DNA of 49,992 nt from Myxococcales bacterium (GTDB lineage: Bacteria > Myxococcota_A > UBA9042 > GCA-2863065): NCBI GenBank assembly GCA_018780435.1, contig JADMJS010000060.1, forward strand, positions 1-49,992, given 5' to 3'. Positions 1 through 8,500 of this stretch are shown here, piece by piece (positions within the stretch are counted from its first letter, which is position 1; every line of letters starts with the position of its first letter). The notes beneath the pieces are model-generated. The model was not told the DNA's origin. It searched no databases and was given only the letters and a program-made list of their open reading frames with translations. The translations under genes and the position numbers were made by a program.

Positions 1-60
1 GGCAAAGCCGAGGGCAAAGCCGAGGGCAAAGCCGAGGGCAAAGCCGAGGGCAAAGTCGAG
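1..60 (+). repeat. 12-bp tandem repeat encoding Gly-Lys-Ala-Glu
   Basis: Five head-to-tail copies of GGCAAAGCCGAG are visible; the fifth has a C-to-T change giving Val. The array may extend left of the window. The downstream copy of the gene has three such units (457-492). The copy number therefore differs between the two copies, as expected for a slippage-prone coding minisatellite. Confidence 0.85.
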
Positions 61-255
61 GGCGAACGCGTCGGCGCCATCAACGCGTATCACTCGGCGG
101 TCGTCGAGCTCCTCTACGCCCGCGGCCTCACGCCGACCCCATCACAGCTCGCACGCCTGAACGCCGACGCCGACCCGGAAAGCCTCCGCGACACCATCCG
201 CCGCGCGGCCCTGGCGAGTACCCTCGACGACGTCTTCGGGCCCGCGGAGGGGTAA
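1..255 (+). CDS. C-terminal end of a GKAE-repeat protein (Rpn/PD-(D/E)XK-type tail), cut by window start
   Basis: The frame is open from base 1 and ends at TAA 253-255, so only the last 84 residues are visible. It starts with five G-K-A/V-E tetrapeptides, probably a charged helical linker. A compact helical tail follows, containing LLYARGLTPTPSQLARL and ending VFGPAEG. From memory, this layout (charged G-E/K-A repeats, then a short 'ARGL..P...R.RL' helical end) occurs at the C-terminus of putative Rpn-type transposase/nuclease proteins common in myxobacteria. The catalytic part would lie outside the window, so the family call is an inference. The tail is repeated exactly at 496-690. Confidence 0.6.
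   Translation, partial: GKAEGKAEGKAEGKAEGKVEGERVGAINAYHSAVVELLYARGLTPTPSQLARLNADADPESLRDTIRRAALASTLDDVFGPAEG
61..255 (+). repeat. 195-bp direct repeat, identical to 496-690
   Basis: Bases 61-255 match 496-690 with no difference that I can find, at an offset of 435 bp. Identity begins inside the GKAE-coding array and ends at the shared stop codon, after which the sequences diverge. This indicates a recent tandem duplication or gene conversion of the 3' end of the gene. Confidence 0.9.
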
Positions 256-336
256 CGAGGCTGTGCCGACAACGAGGGCGGTGTCGGTGCCCGGCCAAGT
301 GGCCATGGGAGTTCTCTCGGTCGGTTCTGTGCGAGG

Positions 337-690
337 GCCGCTCTGAACGACGCGACACGGCTCGCGCTGGAGGAGCTCATGCAGACTCAAGGGACGAACT
401 ACCAGTCGGAATTCGCGCGCAAGTACTTCTCGGCCGGTGAAGCGACGGGCGAAGCGAAGGGCAAAGCCGAGGGCAAAGCCGAGGGCAAAGCCGAGGGCGA
501 ACGCGTCGGCGCCATCAACGCGTATCACTCGGCGGTCGTCGAGCTCCTCTACGCCCGCGGCCTCACGCCGACCCCATCACAGCTCGCACGCCTGAACGCC
601 GACGCCGACCCGGAAAGCCTCCGCGACACCATCCGCCGCGCGGCCCTGGCGAGTACCCTCGACGACGTCTTCGGGCCCGCGGAGGGGTAA
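337..690 (+). pseudogene. 5'-truncated second copy of the GKAE-repeat protein tail
   Basis: Family-like sequence begins near base 337 (ALNDATRLALEELM, then NYQSEFARKYFSAGEA), passes through three GKAE units and ends at TAA 688-690. The frame stays open upstream to 256, but residues before about 337 look non-coding. The first in-frame ATG (379) lies inside a helix of the presumed domain. I therefore read this as a duplicated fragment without its N-terminal domain. It shares 195 exact bases with the first copy. A short 103-aa product from ATG 379 cannot be excluded. Confidence 0.6.
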
Positions 691-694
691 CCCC

Positions 695-1333
695 CTAGAC
701 TCCCGCCAAAAGCGCCTCGTTGAGCTTCAAATCCACCGCCTTCCAGAGATAGCGGCACGCGAGGCTTCGGTGAGGCGCCCACGCGGCGCCGAGGCGCGCG
801 ACGTCTTTGGGCGTCGGCACCGTCTCGAGCGCATGGGCGAGCTGTAGCCCCTTCTGCACGCCAAGATCGCCGACGGCGAGCACGTCGGGCCTCCCGAGCC
901 GGAAGATCAGGAACATCTGCGCCGACCAGACCCCGACCCCAGGGACGACGGTGAGCTGTCTTACAATCGCGTCGTCGTCGAGTGAATCGATGCCGGGTCC
1001 GACGTCGATGGCGCCCGTGGCGACAGCATCCGAGAGCGCCCGGACGTAGCGCGTCTTGCCAGCGGAGAGCCCGGCGCCCCTTAAGGCCGTCTCCGGGACC
1101 GCCAGTAGCCGTTCTGGCAGCGGGTCGCCCTCCATGAGCGCCATCACCCGCCCGTAGATGGTCCCCGCCGCCTTCCCGGAGAGCTGCTGATAGACGATGG
1201 CGCGAAGCAGCGCCTCGTAGTGGGACTGCGCCGTCGACAGCGGGACCGGCTGCAGCCCAGCGCGATCGATGACGACGTCGATGAGTCGCCCAAGTGCCGG
1301 ATCGGCGACCCGCAGTGCGGCTTCGGCGCTCAT
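695..1333 (-). CDS. alkA: DNA-3-methyladenine glycosylase II family (HhH-GPD)
   Basis: Base-excision repair enzyme that removes alkylated purines from DNA. The 212-aa protein has a QQLSGKAA segment (residues 49-56), a helix-hairpin-helix with VVPGVGVWSAQ (129-139), and the expected catalytic Asp about 20 residues later in VGDLGVQ (D156). It lacks the extra N-terminal domain of E. coli AlkA, as in the shorter bacterial and yeast Mag1-type enzymes. I chose ATG 1331-1333, which overlaps the malQ stop as ATGA; a longer upstream reading is possible but not family-like. It is the last gene of a three-gene minus-strand set. The stop TAG lies 4 bp from the end of the truncated GKAE copy, so the two are convergent. 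Confidence 0.88.
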   Translation of the reverse strand: MSAEAALRVADPALGRLIDVVIDRAGLQPVPLSTAQSHYEALLRAIVYQQLSGKAAGTIYGRVMALMEGDPLPERLLAVPETALRGAGLSAGKTRYVRALSDAVATGAIDVGPGIDSLDDDAIVRQLTVVPGVGVWSAQMFLIFRLGRPDVLAVGDLGVQKGLQLAHALETVPTPKDVARLGAAWAPHRSLACRYLWKAVDLKLNEALLAGV

Positions 1334-3153
1334 GAGCGCTGGAGCCGGGCCGCTACGGCCGACGCGAGTGGGCTCTCGTCGAGCGCGTCCACCGGTGTCT
1401 TCTGCAGGATCGACCAGTTGGGCCGCTCGCGCGTCGTGCCGGGCAGGTTCGGTCGGTCGGTCGAACCCGTCAGGTCTTCGTAGGTGGCGCACAGGAGTGC
1501 CGACGGGGCCCTAGCGAGCGCCTGGTGGAGCGCGAGGATGACCTCGTCTGTGTCTGAGCCGGGCTCCTGCCCAGAGACTCGCGAGAGCTTCGTACGCATC
1601 TCCTCGGCCCCCGCCGAGTACGGTTCGAGCCCGTGGGCGCGTTGGTCGGCCTCGTCTTGGCCTGTCCAGACGCCGGCGATCGTGGCGAGGTCGTGAGTCG
1701 TGAGCGCTGCCATAGCGAGCTCCGGATAACGCTCGGGGCGTTGATCTTCGAAGACCGCCAGCTTGTAGGACAGGACCCGATTTCGGGCCAGGGTCTCGCG
1801 GACGCCGGCTTCGACGGTCCCGAGGTCCTCACCGACGACGATCGCGCCCGCTCGTTGGCTCTCGAGCGCCAAGATCCCGAGCAGATCCTCTGCGGGGTAG
1901 CGGACATAGGCGCCGTAACGCGCGCCCCGGCCTTGGGGACACCAGAAGAGGCGGAAGAGGCCCATCACGTGGTCGATGCGGAGGCCCCACGCGTGACGTA
2001 GGCTCTGCCGAATCGTCTGGATGAAGGGCTCGTAGCCGGCCGCTTGCAGCTTGTAGGGCACGAAAGGCGGGAGTCCCCAGTCCTGCCCACCCGGCGCCAG
2101 CTCGTCCGGCGGGGCGCCGACGCTCATGCCCTTCGCGAGGACGTCCTGGAAGAACCAGCCGTCCGCGCCACCGGAGTTGAAGCCGACGGGGAGGTCGTGC
2201 ATCAACATGCGACCCGACGCCGCGAGCTGCTGATCGATGCGCCACTGCACCCACGCGTGGAAGGCGACCGCGCTACGCTCCGACGCGGCGAACTCACGCA
2301 CCGCGGGCGCGTCCGGGTGGCGGAACTCGGCGGGCCAATCGTACCAGGACTGCCCATGACGGTCGGCGAGTGCACACCCGATCGCGTACCGCTCCAGCGT
2401 CGCTCCCGCGCCCTGCCGGTACGCGTCAAACTCCGGGTCGCCAGCAAAGGCCTCGAAGAGTCGCTCGAGGGCGTTTCGTTTGGAGGTGAAGACCCGGTCC
2501 CGGTCGATGAGGCGGCTCGCCTCCGAGTCACCCCGTGCAAAGGCCATCGCGTCCTGAAGACCCTCAAGCTCGCTCGCGCCCGGGATCGCCTCGATCCGGA
2601 GATACAGTAGGTTCTTGAAGAGGCGGCTCGACGCGTAATACGGGCTTGGCTCCTGCGGCAAGCAGGGCGCGTTAGCCCCGAGGGGCGAGAGCAGCAGATA
2701 GTCGCCCCCATGCTGCTTCGTCCACTGGGCGAGCGTACGGAGGTCGGCCAGGTCGCCGATCCCCCAGCTCCCGGTCGAGCGCAACGAATAGACCTGCGCG
2801 GCGATGCCCCACGCCCGCAGGCCCTCACGGTAGTGACAGGCCGAGGGGGCGATGATGAGCCGCAGCTCCCGCTCCGCCTTGCCATTGGCGCCGAGCACCC
2901 GCGCCGTGTGGTAACCGAGCGGCAGCGCCGTGCTCCCACGAGCGACGACCGCGGTGCGCCCATCTTCGGCCGTGACTTCGGCCGTGAAGGGCAGAGGGAT
3001 GCCCTGCCGGATGACGCGGACCGGCGGGTCCGGCGGGAAGGTCTCCCCGCCCGTGCCCATTGCAGCCAGGATCGCCGCGTGCGTCTCGGGATCGGCGCCA
3101 TGCCACTGGCCTTTGATGTCGTGATAGCCGTCGTCAATGCCCCAGTAGTTCAT
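1330..3153 (-). CDS. malQ: 4-alpha-glucanotransferase (amylomaltase, GH77)
   Basis: Transfers alpha-1,4-glucan segments between maltooligosaccharides in cytoplasmic maltodextrin/glycogen metabolism. The 607-aa protein has an N-terminal beta domain of about 110 residues. The GH77 barrel then opens with GIAAQVYSLRSTGSWGIGD and the SPYYASSRLF substrate loop. Expected catalytic residues are visible: Asp in LRIDHVMGLFR (about 393), Glu in VVGEDLGT (about 438), and Asp in TTHDLAT (about 484). It overlaps the protease stop upstream and the alkA start downstream by 4 bp each, so translational coupling is likely. No other glycogen genes are nearby. Confidence 0.93.
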   Translation of the reverse strand: MNYWGIDDGYHDIKGQWHGADPETHAAILAAMGTGGETFPPDPPVRVIRQGIPLPFTAEVTAEDGRTAVVARGSTALPLGYHTARVLGANGKAERELRLIIAPSACHYREGLRAWGIAAQVYSLRSTGSWGIGDLADLRTLAQWTKQHGGDYLLLSPLGANAPCLPQEPSPYYASSRLFKNLLYLRIEAIPGASELEGLQDAMAFARGDSEASRLIDRDRVFTSKRNALERLFEAFAGDPEFDAYRQGAGATLERYAIGCALADRHGQSWYDWPAEFRHPDAPAVREFAASERSAVAFHAWVQWRIDQQLAASGRMLMHDLPVGFNSGGADGWFFQDVLAKGMSVGAPPDELAPGGQDWGLPPFVPYKLQAAGYEPFIQTIRQSLRHAWGLRIDHVMGLFRLFWCPQGRGARYGAYVRYPAEDLLGILALESQRAGAIVVGEDLGTVEAGVRETLARNRVLSYKLAVFEDQRPERYPELAMAALTTHDLATIAGVWTGQDEADQRAHGLEPYSAGAEEMRTKLSRVSGQEPGSDTDEVILALHQALARAPSALLCATYEDLTGSTDRPNLPGTTRERPNWSILQKTPVDALDESPLASAVAARLQRS

Positions 3154-5393
3154 GGCTCTCCATCCTCACGTGTCATGCCGCGTACTCGCGCCCGTGCGAC
3201 TCGACAAAGACCCAAGAGCACGAGCGCAACCAAGCCTCCGAGTGACACACTGCGTTCGCCCGCCGCCGCCACACAACCCGACGTGCCTTTGCCGCCGGTC
3301 TTCGGGGTCCCATCGCTGCCATCGCCGCCATCGCTCGCCGCGTCGGACGTACCATCACTGACGCCATCGGCCGAGTCCGTACCGTCCGCCCCGTCGCTGG
3401 CGCCGTCGCCCGCATCACTCACGCCGTCGCTCGCCCCATCGGTAGGCCCGTCCGCAGCGCCATCCGGGCCATCGACCCCGTCCTGACCGTCGGTCGTATC
3501 GTCGACCGCACACACGGGCACCGCGGCGCCGCTGAGGAGCTTGCAGGCGAGCCCGGCGCCGCAGAAGGACGTCGCGATGTCGCACGGGAGCTGGCACGCC
3601 CCGAGCTCGCACAAGTTGGTCACGCACTCGCCGTCCTGAGTGCAGGGGACACCGATGCCGCTCGCGCCGGCGGTTTCGCAGGTCCCGAAAGTGCCCCCGG
3701 GGGTCGCCCGTAGGCAGGCCTGGCCGGAAGGGCAGTCGCCTTTCGCGACCTGGCAGGGGTCCCGGCAGATCCCTTCAATGCAGGTCTTGCTCACACACTC
3801 CGAAGCCCCGCTGCACGCATTCCCGCTCGGCACGCAGGCGACCTTGTCGCCCGGGATGCAGTAATTCTCGCCGCTTGTGAAGTCCGCACATTCGAACCCG
3901 CACCCGCAGCTCCCACTACAGGCGATGGTGCAGAAGGGGGGAGGGATCCCGTCGACGCCAATGCAGATCCCGGAGTCGCAGTCGTCGGAGAACTCACAAG
4001 TCGCGCCGAGCCCACCCGTCGGCTCGGCCGGAAAACACGCGCCGCCGCCGCCCACGAGGGCAAAACAAGCGAACTCTTCCGGGCAGTTACCGAGCCCGAG
4101 GTCGCACACGTCGCGGCAGAGGTAGTTCCCTTGGAGGTCGCCGGCACAAAGTCCCGAGAGGCACTCGGACGGGCTGTCACACGGCGAGCCCGGCCCGAGC
4201 GCCGCGCCGTTGCCTTCGGCCGGCAGACAGGCGCCGAAGCTGGTGGTCTGAAGAGGGACGCACTCTTCACCTGAGCCGCAGCTCGGAGCGCCCGGGTCAC
4301 ACGGAGTGCGACAGGTCCCCGTCGGTGAGCCCGCGCTCCCGACACAAAAGTAGGTGTCACACTCCTGGCTCGAGAGGCAGGCCTCTCCGGGCGCCTTGCC
4401 CGGGTTCGTCGACCCGTCCGACCCATCGCTGCTCCCGCCTTCATCGGGCAGGCAGACGCCGCCGTCGGCGTTCGAGTATTCGATGCACTGAAAGCCCGAG
4501 CCGCATTGAGCTGACGTCGAGCACTCTTTGGCGCAGAGGGAATCACCGAGGCCGGTCTGCTGACAGAACATGCCGTCCACGCAGTCGTAGTCGCTCGCGC
4601 AATCTTCTCCTAGTGTCTGCTCCCCCTTCGGGAGCTGCGACGAGAGGCCGCCGCAGAAGCCCGACTTACATGCGAGGACTCCCGTGTACACCTCCTCCCC
4701 GAACTGGTTCGTGTCGACGACGTAGGGGCAGTCGGCGTTCGTCGTGCAGGTGTACTCGGTCTGCGGGTAGAGGAAACAGGCGACGCGTTCGTCATCGTCT
4801 TCGAGGGTCTGGCTCTTCAGATCCGGGTCTGCGGTCGGCGCCATCGTCGGCGGGTTCGCGCTCGAATAGCCGCTCAGCACGTGCTGTGCGCCGAAGAAGT
4901 GGCCCTGCTCGTGGGCGGCCACGTTCAGGACATCCACGGTGTTCGGCTTGCCAGTTGTGCTCCAGGTGTTCTGGTAGCCGTTGAACGTGATGTCGGCCTC
5001 CGAGATGATCCCGTCCGGCACCGAGAAGCTCGTGTTGGTCACGCCGAGGACCCACTGGCCGTAGACCCATTCCGACCCTTCGGCCCACGTCACTTCGTTC
5101 GAGCCGTTCGTCGGGCCTCCGACCGCCATCGTGTTCTTGTTCGTCGTGGGCGCCCCTTCGACGAAGTTCAGCGCCGAACACGCGACGTCGTTCCACTGCT
5201 GCCAGCCCGCGCGAACGTCGCCCAGATCCGAGTCGTCGACGATGTCGGCGCTCCCGGCGCTGTGGAGGCGATACGTGACGGTGGTCTTGTTCCATCGGAC
5301 GATGGCACCGCCGGCTTCCACGAGGCTCACCGAGTAGGCAGACGCGGCGGAGGCGCCGAGCAGCGTGAGCAGAAACGCATATTGGAACTTCAT
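3150..5393 (-). CDS. Exported matrixin-type metalloprotease with Cys-rich repeats and MYXO-CTERM-like tail
   Basis: 747 aa. A signal peptide (residues 1-19, ending ASA) precedes a matrixin domain with the full zinc site HEQGHFFGAQH at 161-171 and a likely Met-turn at M184 (PPTMAPT). From about 215 to 640 follow Cys-rich repeats of the type C-x4/5-DC...GxC...C...C. Next is a low-complexity Asp/Gly/Ser linker (DGxxDG). The tail has one Cys after a Gly/Ser stretch, a hydrophobic helix and an Arg-rich end, resembling the MYXO-CTERM sorting signal. I infer secretion and surface anchoring. The start has GAGGG seven bases upstream. It leads the protease-malQ-alkA set. Substrate unknown. Confidence 0.85.
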   Translation of the reverse strand: MKFQYAFLLTLLGASAASAYSVSLVEAGGAIVRWNKTTVTYRLHSAGSADIVDDSDLGDVRAGWQQWNDVACSALNFVEGAPTTNKNTMAVGGPTNGSNEVTWAEGSEWVYGQWVLGVTNTSFSVPDGIISEADITFNGYQNTWSTTGKPNTVDVLNVAAHEQGHFFGAQHVLSGYSSANPPTMAPTADPDLKSQTLEDDDERVACFLYPQTEYTCTTNADCPYVVDTNQFGEEVYTGVLACKSGFCGGLSSQLPKGEQTLGEDCASDYDCVDGMFCQQTGLGDSLCAKECSTSAQCGSGFQCIEYSNADGGVCLPDEGGSSDGSDGSTNPGKAPGEACLSSQECDTYFCVGSAGSPTGTCRTPCDPGAPSCGSGEECVPLQTTSFGACLPAEGNGAALGPGSPCDSPSECLSGLCAGDLQGNYLCRDVCDLGLGNCPEEFACFALVGGGGACFPAEPTGGLGATCEFSDDCDSGICIGVDGIPPPFCTIACSGSCGCGFECADFTSGENYCIPGDKVACVPSGNACSGASECVSKTCIEGICRDPCQVAKGDCPSGQACLRATPGGTFGTCETAGASGIGVPCTQDGECVTNLCELGACQLPCDIATSFCGAGLACKLLSGAAVPVCAVDDTTDGQDGVDGPDGAADGPTDGASDGVSDAGDGASDGADGTDSADGVSDGTSDAASDGGDGSDGTPKTGGKGTSGCVAAAGERSVSLGGLVALVLLGLCRVARARVRGMTREDGEP

Positions 5394-5500
5394 GATGGAC
5401 CCTCGTGAGGACGGGCGTGGGCACGTCTGGCGCCGTACCGCACGTGGGATGCCAGAATCCGACGTGGGATGCTACTCGACTCCGAAGCGGGAGCGTCGTG
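5394..5500 (-). promoter_or_regulatory. Upstream region of the protease-malQ-alkA set, with an 11-bp direct repeat
   Basis: This 107-bp gap is the only space available for the promoter of the three-gene set. It contains ACGTGGGATGC twice (5442-5452 and 5462-5472), 20 bp apart, i.e. about two helical turns. On the minus strand, TGGCATCCCACGTGC (5454-5440) fits the GG-N10-GC spacing of a sigma-54 promoter, but its -12 part matches poorly. The repeats could equally be activator or repressor sites. The promoter assignment is tentative. Confidence 0.3.
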
Positions 5501-8500
5501 TCACTGACAAGTTTGGACTTTGGGCTCACTTGAGGTCGTGCAGGCGAAGTTGCTGCCGATGAACGTGCCGCTACACGACGCGATCCACTGACCCAAGTCA
5601 CCGCAAGCGGGTGCGAGCCCTTCCCACCCGGCGGATTGCACGCAGCAGAACTTGTCGCCACAAGTCAAGGCGCCGGTCGCGCTGCACTGCTTGACGTGGG
5701 TCGAAGGCAATTGCCGCTCCTCCGAGAGATCGCAGTCCCAGTCGTAACTGCCGTCGCCGCGGTGTGTTGCGAAGAACTCGGTCTGGCCGGGCTTCGCGTT
5801 CGGGTTGCCGTCGTAACAATCGCCGGGGGTCGTGGTGACATAAGGCGCGACCGCTGCGCATTGACAGCGGGTGTCGATCGTCAGGCCGAAGCCGTCCACG
5901 TCGTCGTCGCGGTACCACGCCGAGCAGCCCGACGAGCCCGGTTCGTCGGTGCCGAGCTTACAATTGTTGTCGACTCCGTCGCAGACTTCGACCTTCGACG
6001 GGTTCACGAGCGCGTCATTGTCCTTGCAGTCCCCGTCCTTGGAGGCGGTGTACGGCACGGCCGCTCCGCAGACGCACTGCTGGTCGCCGGTGACGCCGAA
6101 GCCGTCCGTGTCGACGTCCCGATAACGTAATACACAGCCCTTGGCGCCGGCCTCGTCCGTCTGCGAGTTGCAGTTGTTGTCGACACCGTCGCATTGTTCG
6201 AGCGCGGCCGGGTGACGGTTCAGATCGCCGTCCGCACAGTCGCCACCGGTCGCCGTGATGTAACCGCCGCTCGGTACACAGAGACACTTGGTCTGTGAGG
6301 TGTTACCGAACCCGTCTTTGTCGGCGTCGATGTAGCGCGGTGTACACCCCTGCGCGTTCTCCTCGTCGATCCCCCCCGCGCAGTTGTTGTCGACGCCGTC
6401 ACACGTCTCCGGCGCCGTGGGCTTTACGCCTTGGGCATTGTCGTCGCAGTCCCCAGCCACCGTCGCGGTGTACGGAGCGGCCGGGAGGCACAAGCACTGG
6501 GAGTCACCCGTGATGCCGTACGCGTCCGCGTCGCCGTCCTTGAAGTACTGCTTGCAGCCGATGGCGCCGGCTTCGTCGTTCAGACCGTCGCAGTCATTGT
6601 CGATCCCGTCCCCGCAGGTCTCGACATTACCGGTGAACACGCTGGGGTCGAGTGGGCGACAGTCCGAGAGGTCGGGGGTCCCGTCGCCGTCATCGTCGTT
6701 GTCGCAGGCATCGCCGCTGTTGTCCGCGTCGAAGTCCTCTTGGTTCGGGTTGGCCGCGAGCGGGCAATTGTCCTCGGCGTCGGGCGAGTCGTCGTTGTCG
6801 TCGTCGGTGTCGCAGGCGTCACCGATGTTGTCGCTGTCGGTGTCCTTCTGCGTCGGGTTTGAGATCGAGGGACAATTGTCGAACGCGTTCGCCACCTTGT
6901 CGCCGTCGGAGTCCGTCGTACACGCCGCCGCGTTCTGGGTGGGGTTGGGTGTCTTCGGGCAGTTGTCCTGTGTGTCGAGCACGCCATCGCTGTCGTCGTC
7001 GTCGTCGCAGGCGTCCCCGACGAGATCCTTGTCGATGTCGGCCTGATCGCCGTTCTTCACGGTGGGGCAGTTGTCCCCGAAGTTCAGCGAACCGTCCCCG
7101 TCGATGTCGTCATCGCAGGGATCCCCTTTCAAGTCGCCGTCCGTGTCCGCAAGGTTGAAGCTCGCAAAGAGGGGGCAATTGTCTTGGTTGTCCGCGACGC
7201 CATCGCCGTCGTCGTCGGTATCGCAGGCGTTGCCGAACTGGTCCTGGTCGGTATTGAACTGATCGGCGTTCGGCGTCGTCCGGCAGTTGTCGACGGTGTC
7301 AATCCAGCCGTCGTTGTCGTCGTCGCTGTCGCACGCGTCGCCAAAGGAGTCCCCGTCCGAGTTCGCTTGTTCGAGGTTCTTCGTGGTCCGGCAGTTGTCG
7401 TTTGTGTCGAGGACCGCGTCCGCGTCGTCGTCGGTGTCACAGGCGTCGCCTTGCGGGTCCCCATCGCTGTTGGCCTGGGTGTTGTTGAACGCGTTCGGAC
7501 AGTTGTCGATGAAGTCGAGGACACCGTCACCGTCGTCATCGAAGTCGCAGACGTCGCCGAGGCCATCGCCGTCGAAGTTCGCCTGGTCGGGGTTGCTGTC
7601 GACCGGGCAGTTGTCGAGTGGGTCGATGTGCCCATCACCGTCGTCATCGATGTCGCACGCGTCGCCCTGGCCGTCGCCATCGATGTCGGACTGGCTCGCC
7701 GCCTGGGTGATCGGGCAATTGTCGAAGGCGTCGAGCGCGCCATCGCCGTCGTCGTCGGAGTCGCACAGGTCGCCGATGCCGTCCTTGTCGAAGTCGGCCT
7801 GGAGCGGGTCTTGGGTCAGGGGGCACTTGTCGGTCGAGTCCGGGGTCCCATCGCCGTCTCGATCGGTGTCGCACGCGTCACCGAGCCCGTCTTCATCGAG
7901 GTCCTGCTGGCCACTGTTCGCAGCGAGGGGACAGTTGTCGAGGAAGTCGGCCTTCCCGTCCGCGTCGTCGTCTTCGTCGCAGGCGTCGCCCTTCTTGTCG
8001 AGGTCCGTGTCGAGCTGCGACGGGTTCGACGTGAGGGGGCAGTTGTCGCTGGCGTCGAGCTTGGAGTCGCCGTCGTCGTCGCCGTCGCAGATGTTGCCCT
8101 GGTTGTCCTTGTCGGTGTCGAGCTGATCGGCGTTCTTTACGAGGATGCAGTTGTCTTTCACGTCGGGGACACCGTCGTTGTCGTTGTCGAGGTCGCAGAC
8201 GTCGCCGATGTTGTCTTGGTCGGTGTCCTTCTGGTCCTGATTGGCACTGAGCGGGCAGTTGTCCTGCCCGTCTGGCCAGCCGTCGCCGTCGTCGTCGGTG
8301 TCGCAGCTATTGCCGAGCGTGTCGCTGTCCGTGTCGAGCTGGTTCGGGTTGAAGAGCTTCAGGCAGTTGTCGAAGGCGTCCGCGACCTTGTCACCGTCGG
8401 CGTCCGGGTCGCACACGTCGCCGATCGCGTCCTGGTCCTGGTCCTTCTGGTCACTGTTCGCCGCCAGCGGGCAGTTGTCCTGGCCATCGAGGAACGAGTC

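Noticed and set aside
142..528. Minus-strand frame with ALGF repeats at the left end
   Set aside because: The hydrophobic repeat is simply the reverse complement of the GKAE-coding array, so it is not evidence of a membrane protein.
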